12,354 nucleotides of DNA from Hyphomicrobiales bacterium (GCA_015655535.1 JAATEW010000156.1:1-12354); one strand, 5' to 3'; positions 1 through 6,372 are shown, counted from the stretch's first letter. Notes: generated from the sequence alone by a model not told the origin. Made by a program: numbers and translations.

Positions 1-137
1 ACTATGGGCATCTGACCGATTCGCCGATCTTCGCGCCGACCACGACGCATCATCAGACGGACAATCGCGTGCAGGTGGGCTTCAGCTATAAGTTCGACAC
101 TTATGCTCCCCCGGCTCCGATCCTCGCCAAGTACTGA
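1..137 (+). CDS. C-terminal end of an outer-membrane beta-barrel-like protein (5' truncated)
   Basis: An open frame with codons starting at base 3 runs from the window edge to TGA at 135-137 and encodes 44 residues. It contains VQVGFSYKFD, an alternating hydrophobic/polar stretch with aromatic residues like the last strand of alphaproteobacterial outer-membrane beta-barrel or porin-like proteins. The protein then continues for eleven residues (TYAPPAPILAKY) instead of ending on the usual terminal Phe. That proline-rich tail is unusual for a protein that needs a C-terminal aromatic residue for BamA recognition, so the assignment is tentative. Hairpins directly downstream fit the end of a transcription unit. 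The body of the gene is outside the window, so no specific porin family can be named. Confidence 0.55.
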   Translation, partial: YGHLTDSPIFAPTTTHHQTDNRVQVGFSYKFDTYAPPAPILAKY

Positions 138-198
138 GCTTTAAGGACTGAGTTCCTTCGACGCCCGTTCGAAACGGCGCCGTATTAACCCACCATCG

Positions 199-225
199 AC
201 CTCCGGCTCGTTCAAAGCCGGAGGT
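199..225. terminator. Strong hairpin terminator between convergent genes
   Basis: A perfect 10-bp stem (ACCTCCGGCT / AGCCGGAGGT) closes a 7-base loop, CGTTCAA, and is followed by TTTG on the plus strand. It lies between the plus-strand barrel gene (stop at 137) and the minus-strand response regulator (stop at 258), so it can end transcripts from both sides. Two smaller hairpins precede it: AAGGA/TCCTT at 143-158 and CCGTT/AACGG at 165-177. Confidence 0.75.
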
Positions 226-257
226 TTGTGCCTCGGTGCGAGCGATAGAGAAGCGAG

Positions 258-917
258 CTAGGCTTCGATCTCCGGCACGGCAAGCAGCCGCTGCCGCAAC
301 GCCAGCCGCACAAGCTCGATATCCGAGGTGACCGCAAGCTTGCTCTTGATGAGATAGCGCGTATTGGCCACGGTTTTGGGGCTGACGTGAAGCGTTTCCG
401 CGATCTCGTCCGAAGTCTTTTCCGCCAGCAGCATGCGCAACACTTCGAATTCGCGCGGCGTCAAAACGTCGAGCGCTTGCGGCTCGTCGGCAAGGCGGCT
501 CAGGGCGAGTTCGTGATCGATGTCCGGGCTCAACGCGGTCTTGCCTTTCAGCACGTCGAATACGGCGTTCAGAAGCGCTTCCGGCGGGCTGCTCTTGGTG
601 ACATAGCCCTTGGCGCCGGCCTTTATGGCCTGCACGGCATAGGCCGCAGTCTGATGCATGGTGAACACGAGGATCCGCGCGGCATGGTCCCATTGCCTTA
701 TGCGCTTGACGGCTTCGATGCCGCTGAGGCCCGGCATCGTCAGATCCATGATGACGAGATCTGGCGTCACTTCTTTGTACAGACGATAGGCTTCCGCACC
801 GTCACTCGCCTCGGCTATGACCCGCAACCCCGGCTGCTTCTGCAGCAGCGAGCGATATCCCTCGCGCACGATGGCGTGATCGTCGACAAGCATGATTTTC
901 GTGCAAGGCGCCGTCAT
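258..917 (-). CDS. NarL/FixJ-family response regulator (receiver + LuxR-type HTH)
   Basis: A 219-residue DNA-binding response regulator, expected to be phosphorylated by the kinase encoded just upstream. The receiver domain (about residues 6-122) has the acidic pair D12-D13 in LVDDH, the phosphoacceptor D58 in VIMDLTMPG, the switch T86 in LVFTMH and the invariant K108 in VTKSS. A linker leads to a LuxR/GerE helix-turn-helix (about 150-212) with the hallmark LTPREFEVLRML and the recognition region VSPKTVANTRYLIKSKL. The length is normal for the family. Its ATG lies 16 bases after the kinase stop, with no obvious Shine-Dalgarno sequence, so translation may be coupled. A second in-frame ATG at codon 9 (KIMLVDD) is an alternative start. 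Target genes cannot be read from the sequence; the divergent DUF3280-like gene is the nearest candidate. Confidence 0.95.
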   Translation of the reverse strand: MTAPCTKIMLVDDHAIVREGYRSLLQKQPGLRVIAEASDGAEAYRLYKEVTPDLVIMDLTMPGLSGIEAVKRIRQWDHAARILVFTMHQTAAYAVQAIKAGAKGYVTKSSPPEALLNAVFDVLKGKTALSPDIDHELALSRLADEPQALDVLTPREFEVLRMLLAEKTSDEIAETLHVSPKTVANTRYLIKSKLAVTSDIELVRLALRQRLLAVPEIEA

Positions 918-933
918 GATGAATGGCCCATGC

Positions 934-2346
934 TCAGACCCCGCCTGTCGCGGCGCGCGGCGCCGGAATCACCGCATGCAAAATCAATCCGCTCGGCTGC
1001 CGCGTCTCGAAACGCAATTTGCCGCCGAGCGCTGCGATGCGCTCACGCATTCCGAGAAGGCCCATCCCGGACTTTCCCGCAAGATCGATGCCCATGGCCT
1101 TGCCATCGTCGTCGATGACCATCTCGATTTCTTGTGCGCCCTGCCCGGCAGCCTCTAAGTCCGTCCCGCGCAAATAAAGGTGCAAACCGACCCGCGTCGC
1201 CTCGGCATGTTTGGCAGCATTGGTGATGGCCTCCTGCGCGATGCGATAGAGGCTCGCGCCGAAGGGCGACGGCAAGGCGTCGAAGCCGCCGCGAACCTCG
1301 ATTTCGAAGCGCGTCTTGCCCCGGCTGCGGCTGTTCCAACCGGCGACCAGGCTTTCGAGGCTCGATGTGAGGCCGAGTTCGTCCACATCGGGCGGCCGCA
1401 GCCTGACAAGCGCGCTGCGCAGCGTCTCCATCATATGGGCGGCTGTGCGCGCAATGCTTTGGCATTCGGGCAGAAGCGCCGGGCAATCCTCTTTCGCCGT
1501 CTGCCCGGCGGCCGCGGCGACGGCCGAGATGGCGGCGAGACATTGACCGAATTCGTCGTGAAGCTCGCGGGCGAGATTGAGCCGTTCTTCGTCTTGAACC
1601 GCGATCAATCGTTTCGTCAACTCATTGCGCTCGGCGAGCGTCGTCTGGAGCGTTTCGGCAAGCTGATTGAACACGTCGCGGATCGCCGAGAGTTCGGCCA
1701 GATCGAAGGCCGGCATGCGCGTTGAAAATTCATTGGCCGCGAGCTTCTCGAGACCGGAGACGATTACGCGGGTCGGACGCAGGGCCCGCGCCAGCGCCGC
1801 ATAGACCAGAATGCACAGCACCAACAACGTGATCGCCATTACGGCAAAGAGCCGGTTCGTTTCACGCCAAGCCTGCGTGATCAAACTGTCCGGATCGACA
1901 GAGACCACGGCTTCCCCTTGCGCTTCGTTCCGGAAGACGACCTGGCTCGCTGCTTCCGTACCGGGCTTGAAGATGCTCCGGTATACCGCCGAAAAATAGT
2001 CGGGCGCGCCGGTCTCGCCGGATTGCCTGCCGCTGCAAAGACGCTGAAGAATCTCGCCGCTCTTCGCGCGATAGGCAATGCAGAGACCCGGCGCCATGAA
2101 GGACGCGGCGATCACTTGCAGGTCGGGAAAGCGGCCAACCGTGTTCTTGACCCACTGGCCCTGGTCCTGCTGAAGTTCCAAATCCTTTGCGACGATTTTG
2201 GCGATCCCCTCGGCCTTCATGCGTGCCGATTGATCGCTGTCGAATAAGACGTAAGCCGAGGCGGCGATGAAACAGAGCGCCGCTAGCCCCGCGACGCGCA
2301 GCGCCAGCCTTAGCTTGAGATCGATCGGGCGTGATACCGATGTCAT
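934..2346 (-). CDS. Membrane sensor histidine kinase, NarX/UhpB type (HisKA_3)
   Basis: A 470-residue inner-membrane sensor kinase. A first membrane helix (about 15-35) and a second (about 166-187) enclose a periplasmic sensing region of about 130 residues that I cannot assign to a named family. A HAMP-like linker follows (about 188-240, including AANEFSTRMPAFDLAELSAI), then a HisKA_3 dimerisation domain with the phosphorylated H263 in ARELHDEFGQCLAAIS. The HATPase domain has the N box around N376 (RIAQEAITNAAKHA), IDDDGK at 411-416 and GMGLLGMRERI at 427-437. After IDDDGK the usual glycine-rich G1 box reads AMGIDLAGKSG, a slightly degenerate but common form. The start ATG has a Shine-Dalgarno AAAGG with 7-base spacing. 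The gene forms a two-gene unit with the response regulator. The ligand is unknown. Confidence 0.95.
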   Translation of the reverse strand: MTSVSRPIDLKLRLALRVAGLAALCFIAASAYVLFDSDQSARMKAEGIAKIVAKDLELQQDQGQWVKNTVGRFPDLQVIAASFMAPGLCIAYRAKSGEILQRLCSGRQSGETGAPDYFSAVYRSIFKPGTEAASQVVFRNEAQGEAVVSVDPDSLITQAWRETNRLFAVMAITLLVLCILVYAALARALRPTRVIVSGLEKLAANEFSTRMPAFDLAELSAIRDVFNQLAETLQTTLAERNELTKRLIAVQDEERLNLARELHDEFGQCLAAISAVAAAAGQTAKEDCPALLPECQSIARTAAHMMETLRSALVRLRPPDVDELGLTSSLESLVAGWNSRSRGKTRFEIEVRGGFDALPSPFGASLYRIAQEAITNAAKHAEATRVGLHLYLRGTDLEAAGQGAQEIEMVIDDDGKAMGIDLAGKSGMGLLGMRERIAALGGKLRFETRQPSGLILHAVIPAPRAATGGV

Positions 2347-2353
2347 TTCGAAA

Positions 2354-2407
2354 CCTTTAATGGAGCAGCCAAGCGTAACTGTTCGCGCAGCGGCAAACCA
2401 TTAAGGG
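2354..2407 (-). promoter_or_regulatory. Inverted repeat covering the kinase Shine-Dalgarno sequence
   Basis: In the kinase mRNA direction, CCCTTAATGG is followed 34 bases later by CCATTAAAGG. These can pair over 10 positions with one C-A mismatch. The 3' arm contains the AAAGG ribosome binding site, 7 bases before the kinase ATG. The element could be an RNA hairpin that limits kinase translation or a DNA operator for autoregulation. The symmetry is seen directly; the function is inferred. Confidence 0.4.
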
Positions 2408-2452
2408 ACAGAATGGAGGCCGTGGGAAGCGGCCAGCGGAAATGCGGGAAAA

Positions 2453-2504
2453 TTGCCCGGCTCTCGCCGGGCGAGGTGCCATTTCGGGCGCGGCCCACCG
2501 GGCC
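2453..2504 (+). promoter_or_regulatory. Two GC-rich hairpins upstream of the DUF3280-like gene
   Basis: GCCCGGC-TCTC-GCCGGGC (2455-2472) is a perfect 7-bp stem, extendable by a G-T wobble and a T-A pair to 2453-2474. It is followed by GGCCC-ACC-GGGCC (2492-2504). They end 42 bases before the ATG at 2547. No T-run follows, so they look more like a structured leader than a terminator. If transcription starts downstream of them they have no RNA role. Confidence 0.35.
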
Positions 2505-2546
2505 TATGGCAGACGGATCGCTTCCCGCCGGAGAAAGCTCGCCACT

Positions 2547-3530
2547 ATGAATCGCGCCATCAGATTAAGCGCCGCCGCTGCCTTGTGGCTGGTATCTCTC
2601 AATCTCGCACATGCCTATGCGGGCATTTCCGAAGCGCCGCAAATCGCCATGGCCGTGATCGATTTCGACTATATCGATACCTCCGGTGAGGCCAAGGATC
2701 AGACAGACGAGCACCAGAAGCGCCTGGATGCGTTCATGCAGGCGCTGCGGCAGGATCTCGCGGCGAGCGGAAAATACAGGATCGTTTCACCGACCTGCCA
2801 TCCCGACGCATGCCGGGTCGGACCATCGAGTCTCGCAGAGCTCCAGAGCGCGGCGCGCGAGGCCGGTGCAAAAATCCTGCTGATGGGCGGGATCCACAAA
2901 CTGAGCACGCTTGTCCAATGGGCCAAGGTCCTGGCCATCGATGTCGACACCAATGCGGTTACCTTCGATCGGTTGCTGACCTTCCGCGGCGATACGGATG
3001 GAGCCTGGAAGCGCGGCGAAGATTTTATCGTGAGCGAGATCACCGCGCCGCCAACTCCGCCCTCCGACGCGCGCGAACAGGCGTCCGCGGTCAAACTCGC
3101 GGTTTTCGATTTCGAGCTGGAAGATTTCAGCCCCGGCGCCGCCGTCACTAAGGGCAGCGCGGAAGATGCCACGCAATTGGGCCGCGTCAGCGACGAGGTG
3201 CGCAAGCTGATCGCGCAATCGGGCCGCTATAGTCTGGTCGATGTGAGCGGTGCAGAGGGAGAGACCGTCAAGAGCCACGATTTGCGGCAATGCAATGGTT
3301 GCGATGCCGCCATCGCATTGAAGCTCGGCGCCGACCAATCCATGGTCGGGATCGTGACGCGCATCACGCGGACGGATTACGCGGTCACCTATCGCATCCG
3401 CGACACGCGGACCGGCGCCGTCATCGCCGTCGAGCAGACCGACCTTCGCATCGGGGCTGACTATTCCTGGAACCGCGGCGGCGCTTGGTTGATCAAAAAC
3501 CGCCTGCTCAAAGATCAAGATCAACCCTAG
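2547..3530 (+). CDS. Secreted protein with two tandem DUF3280-like domains
   Basis: A 327-residue protein of unknown biochemical function. The ATG at 2547 is chosen because GGAGAAAG sits 9 bases upstream and the protein then opens with a signal peptide (MNRAIRLSAAAALWLVSLNL, cleavage likely after AHA at residue 23), placing it in the periplasm. The mature part repeats the same layout twice. Copy 1 (about 33-165) has IAMAVIDFDY, SGKYRIV, a Cys pair in CHPDAC (C84, C89), AGAKILLMGGIHKLS, and ends DTDGAWKRGEDFIV. Copy 2 (about 182-321) has VKLAVFDFEL, SGRYSLV, CNGC (C249, C252), LGADQSMVGIVTRIT, and ends GADYSWNRGGAWLIKN. This pattern matches my memory of DUF3280 proteins, which usually have one copy and are often found near PQQ-dependent alcohol dehydrogenase genes. 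The gene is divergent from the two-component pair and may be regulated by it. The family name is from recall, not a search. Confidence 0.85.
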   Translation: MNRAIRLSAAAALWLVSLNLAHAYAGISEAPQIAMAVIDFDYIDTSGEAKDQTDEHQKRLDAFMQALRQDLAASGKYRIVSPTCHPDACRVGPSSLAELQSAAREAGAKILLMGGIHKLSTLVQWAKVLAIDVDTNAVTFDRLLTFRGDTDGAWKRGEDFIVSEITAPPTPPSDAREQASAVKLAVFDFELEDFSPGAAVTKGSAEDATQLGRVSDEVRKLIAQSGRYSLVDVSGAEGETVKSHDLRQCNGCDAAIALKLGADQSMVGIVTRITRTDYAVTYRIRDTRTGAVIAVEQTDLRIGADYSWNRGGAWLIKNRLLKDQDQP

Positions 3531-3553
3531 GCTTATTCAAAGCCTGAGGTTTT
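3526..3553 (+). terminator. Hairpin terminator containing both convergent stop codons
   Basis: CCTAGGCT pairs with AGCCTGAGG (one bulged G) around the loop TATTCAA, followed by TTTT on the plus strand. The TAG of the DUF3280-like gene (3528-3530) lies in the left arm, and the TGA of the minus-strand PilZ gene (3537-3539) lies in the loop. The T-run favours termination of the plus-strand transcript. Confidence 0.7.
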
Positions 3554-4136
3554 CGTCGAACTCTTCGATCGGAATAGGCGTTTCGAATTCGACTGCCATG
3601 CCGTTCTCGAAGGTGCGCACGACACGGCTCGGCGTTGCGCCGAGAATGATTTTCGTGTCGTTCGGAATTTTGAGCTCGGTCGTAATGGCTGCGCCCGATA
3701 TCGAGACATCGATCAACTTGACGATATGTTCCTCGCCATTCACAAGCAGAATGCAATGGCGCAAAATAGGTACGATCCTTTCGTGCCTGCGGTCCTCTTC
3801 CCGAAGCGAATCCCGGTTGAGAAGCCAGGTGAGCTGATCGGCGATCCGTTCCCGCTTATTGCCCGTCAGCGTGAGGGCGATCGCAAAACCGAACGGCGTA
3901 TGATGGATGATGTTGCCCTCGACGCGTCCGATGTAATCGAGATAGACGATGATGCGTTCGCCTATCGCGCCGCGCACCGGCGCGGCCAGCGAGACGCCGC
4001 CAGCCGACATATCGGTCGTGCGGCATGGGAATTCGCGCTTATCTTCGAGCATGTAGCGGCCGGCGATCGAGACCGACACGCGATGATAATTGCGGCGGTC
4101 GTCGGGCTCTCCGGCCGACGGCGATGTCCAGTTCAT
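3537..4136 (-). CDS. Tandem PilZ-domain protein (putative cyclic-di-GMP receptor)
   Basis: A 199-residue soluble protein with two PilZ domains. Domain 1 (about 13-105) carries the RxxxR motif at R15-R19 (RNYHR) and D42xS44xxG47 (DMSAGG). Domain 2 (about 114-190) carries R116-R120 (RRHER segment) and D143xS145xxG148 (DVSISG). PilZ domains bind cyclic-di-GMP through these two motifs, so both copies look competent. There is no catalytic or membrane domain, so this is probably an effector controlling motility, exopolysaccharide or adhesion through a partner. The ATG at 4134-4136 is chosen because AGAAGAG lies 8 bases upstream; a TTG two codons earlier would sit only 2 bases from that site. It is convergent with the DUF3280-like gene and appears to be transcribed alone. 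Confidence 0.92.
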   Translation of the reverse strand: MNWTSPSAGEPDDRRNYHRVSVSIAGRYMLEDKREFPCRTTDMSAGGVSLAAPVRGAIGERIIVYLDYIGRVEGNIIHHTPFGFAIALTLTGNKRERIADQLTWLLNRDSLREEDRRHERIVPILRHCILLVNGEEHIVKLIDVSISGAAITTELKIPNDTKIILGATPSRVVRTFENGMAVEFETPIPIEEFDENLRL

Positions 4137-4207
4137 TGACAAAACTCTTCTGCTGTTCTTGGCGAACCGGCATGCCCAATGTTGACAGTCTGAAGTTGCA
4201 AGAGCGG

Positions 4208-4226
4208 AACTATAAAATGTATAGTT
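4208..4226. promoter_or_regulatory. AT-rich perfect dyad upstream of the PilZ gene
   Basis: AACTATA-AAATG-TATAGTT is a perfect 7-bp inverted repeat with a 5-base spacer. It lies in an AT-rich island (about 4190-4320) that stands out from the GC-rich surroundings, 72 bases upstream of the PilZ start. It has the shape of an operator for a dimeric regulator overlapping a promoter. No cognate regulator is visible in the window. Confidence 0.35.
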
Positions 4227-4359
4227 TTAGACTATTCACGATTTAGCTTCCTGATAGGTTAATGTATAAAGCACAGCTTCAGCGCTAATGAGTATAAATA
4301 CGTAGCTGAACTGCCTGTCTTCCGGCCGAAATCTTCCAGCCGGTGCGCGACGCGAAGCG

Positions 4360-5142
4360 TTATTTTTTCTGCGCGCGGCGCGTCACATATTTCACCACCG
4401 GCAGATAGAGCGGGTACGGCAGAAGGCATAGCGCCTTCGCAAACCAAGCGAGACGGCGCGGGAAGGTAATCTCGAATCCGCCGGTCTCGAATCCGTCGCA
4501 GATTCGCTTCGCCGCTTCGTCCGCCGTCATCAAGAACGGCATTTCGAAAAAATCATTATGCGCATTCATCTCGGTTCGGACGAAGCCGGGATTGACCATT
4601 TGCACGGTGATGCCGTCATCATCCGCGGTGATCCGCAATGCTTCAGCCATATTGATGAGCGCAGCCTTGGTGCCGCCATAGGCGAGCGAGCCTGGAATGC
4701 CGCCATAGCCGGCAATCGAGGATGTAATGGCGATCTGGCCGGACTGCCTTTTGCGCATGGCTTGGAGCACAGGTGCGAGAGCGTTCACGACACCGCCGAC
4801 ATTGATCTCGAAGGTTTCGGCGATGATCTCCGCCGAAAAAATCTCGCGCTCGGCCGGGAAATAGACGCCGGCATTGAGAAAGGCGAGCGCGATCGGCCCC
4901 AGAGACGATTCAATCTCGGCGGCGAGCGCCGCCATATTTGCGCGGTCCGTGACATCACCCTGAAACACGAAGATGTGCCCTGGAGTGCTCGCCGCGAGGC
5001 TTGCCAGCGCCTCGGCGCGGCGCGCGGTGACGGCGACGCGATAGCCGCGGCGCACGAGTTCCTGCGCGACGGCACGCCCTATACCTGAACTCGCTCCGGT
5101 GATCCAGGCGAGGCCGTCGCCGGGTTTGGCACGATAGACCAT
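4360..5142 (-). CDS. Classical short-chain dehydrogenase/reductase (SDR)
   Basis: A 260-residue NAD(P)-dependent oxidoreductase with a complete classical SDR layout. It has the cofactor glycine motif T15-G16-A17-S18-S19-G20-I21-G22, R41-R42 after the second strand (suggesting NADP preference), D63 in QGDV, N90-A91-G92, N114 in the active-site tetrad, S142, Y155 and K159 (AYGGTKAAL). The PGFVRTEM segment follows at 185-192. The C-terminal tail (about 229-260) is hydrophobic then basic (LAWFAKALCLLPYPLYLPVV, then KYVTRRAQKK), which could attach the enzyme to the membrane and hints at a lipid substrate. The start has a good ribosome binding site (GGGAAGGAAA, about 5 bases before ATG). It is divergent from cysK. 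The substrate cannot be told from the sequence. Confidence 0.93.
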   Translation of the reverse strand: MVYRAKPGDGLAWITGASSGIGRAVAQELVRRGYRVAVTARRAEALASLAASTPGHIFVFQGDVTDRANMAALAAEIESSLGPIALAFLNAGVYFPAEREIFSAEIIAETFEINVGGVVNALAPVLQAMRKRQSGQIAITSSIAGYGGIPGSLAYGGTKAALINMAEALRITADDDGITVQMVNPGFVRTEMNAHNDFFEMPFLMTADEAAKRICDGFETGGFEITFPRRLAWFAKALCLLPYPLYLPVVKYVTRRAQKK

Positions 5143-5340
5143 CTCGTTTCCTTCCCTGTCGGCTGAAGTTTTGCTTCCTCAAACCGCAACCGGAGAAAAA
5201 TCTACTCCAAGCCTCGTTTCGAGGGTTGTTTAACAAGCGGGATCAAAGGTTTTCCGCTCCGCGACAAAGGGCGCTCATGCGACGGAAAGCTTGCGGGGAC
5301 GGTCCGATAAACGTAGTTTTTCCATAAAGGAAGAGACCAA

Positions 5341-6372
5341 ATGACAGTACCGCAAAATGTGATCGAGGCGATCGGCCACACGCCCCTCATCAAGCTTCGT
5401 CGCGCCTCCGAGGAAACCGGCTGCACCATTCTCGGCAAGGCCGAATTCATGAACCCCGGCGGCTCCGTCAAGGACCGCGCCGGTTTGGCCATTATCGAAG
5501 ATGCGATCAAGCACGGCGTACTGAAGCCGGGCGGATTGATCGTTGAGGGCACGGCAGGCAATACCGGCATCGGCCTGTCGCTCGTCGCCAATGCGCTCGG
5601 CTATCATACGGTGATCGTCATTCCGGATACGCAAAGCCAGGAAAAGAAGGATCTTCTGCGTCTGCAAGGCGCCGAGCTGATCGAAGTCCCGGCCGTCGCC
5701 TATTCCAACCCCAATAATTACGTGAAGCTCTCCGGCCGGCTGGCCGAGCGTTTGGCCAAGGAACATCCGGCGGGCGCAATCTGGGCCAATCAATTCGACA
5801 ATGTCGCGAACCGGCAGGGCCATATGGATACGACCGGCCCGGAAATCTGGATCGAGACCGAAGGCAAGGTCGACGGCTTTTGCTGCGCCGCCGGGACAGG
5901 CGGGACGATCGCCGGTGTCGGCATGGCCTTGAAGGCAAAGAACGACAAGATCAAGATCGCGCTCGCCGATCCGATGGGCGCCGCGCTTTATGCCTATTAC
6001 ACCAAAGGCGAATTGGCCTCGTCGGGCTCGTCGATCACCGAAGGCATCGGCCAGGGACGCATCACGGCCAATCTCGAAGGCGCGCCGATCGATGCCGCCT
6101 ATCAGATCACCGACGAAGAGGCGCTGCCGATCCTCTTTGATCTCGCCGAGCACGAAGGGCTTTTGCTCGGCGGCTCGTCCGGCATCAATGTCGCGGGCGC
6201 GATCAGGCTCGCCAAGGACTTAGGTCCGGGCCATACGATCGTGACGATCTTGGCGGATTCCGGCGCGCGCTATCAGTCGAAGCTCTTCAATCCGGCGTTT
6301 CTGCGCGAGAAGAAACTGCCTGTGCCCGGATGGATGGACAAGGCGCCGAGCATCAAGCCGGACTTCGTCTGA
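5341..6372 (+). CDS. cysK: Cysteine synthase A (O-acetylserine sulfhydrylase)
   Basis: A 343-residue PLP enzyme of fold type II that forms L-cysteine from O-acetylserine and sulfide in the cytoplasm, the last step of cysteine assimilation. K44 in NPGGSVKDR is the Schiff-base lysine. The phosphate-binding loop is GTGGT at 185-189, and the C-terminal PLP-contacting serine is S307 in ADSGARYQ. The substrate loop reads T71-A72-G73-N74-T75 rather than the TSGNT of E. coli CysK. As I recall, this TAGNT variant occurs in a cysteine synthase clade shared by alphaproteobacteria and fungi, consistent with the slightly longer chain. AAAGGAAGAG lies just before the ATG. The gene is single, divergent from the SDR gene and convergent with kup. 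A cystathionine beta-synthase or other beta-replacing enzyme is less likely. Confidence 0.93.
   Translation: MTVPQNVIEAIGHTPLIKLRRASEETGCTILGKAEFMNPGGSVKDRAGLAIIEDAIKHGVLKPGGLIVEGTAGNTGIGLSLVANALGYHTVIVIPDTQSQEKKDLLRLQGAELIEVPAVAYSNPNNYVKLSGRLAERLAKEHPAGAIWANQFDNVANRQGHMDTTGPEIWIETEGKVDGFCCAAGTGGTIAGVGMALKAKNDKIKIALADPMGAALYAYYTKGELASSGSSITEGIGQGRITANLEGAPIDAAYQITDEEALPILFDLAEHEGLLLGGSSGINVAGAIRLAKDLGPGHTIVTILADSGARYQSKLFNPAFLREKKLPVPGWMDKAPSIKPDFV

Noticed and set aside
387..1118. 243-residue plus-strand open frame opposite the regulator and kinase
   Set aside because: It is an antisense shadow in GC-rich coding sequence; the minus strand has complete receiver, HTH and kinase motifs.
2442..2546. 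Upstream ATG at 2442 as start of the DUF3280-like gene
   Set aside because: The extra 35 residues are Arg/Gly-rich, run through the leader hairpins and would bury the clear signal peptide that begins at 2547, which has its own ribosome binding site.
4137..4142. TTG start two codons upstream of the PilZ gene ATG
   Set aside because: It would be only 2 bases from the AGAAGAG site, while the ATG at 4136 has the normal 8-base spacing.
4182..4216. TTGACA with TATAAA as a plus-strand promoter
   Set aside because: The spacer is 23 bases, far from the usual 16-18, and no plus-strand gene follows before the SDR and PilZ genes, which are both on the minus strand.
4330..4355. CCGGC/GCCGG pairing downstream of the SDR gene as a terminator
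   Set aside because: The stem is only about 5 bp with a 12-base loop and no T-run, which is too weak to report.
5275..6153. 292-residue minus-strand open frame opposite cysK
   Set aside because: An antisense shadow with no domain; cysK on the plus strand has all catalytic motifs and a ribosome binding site.
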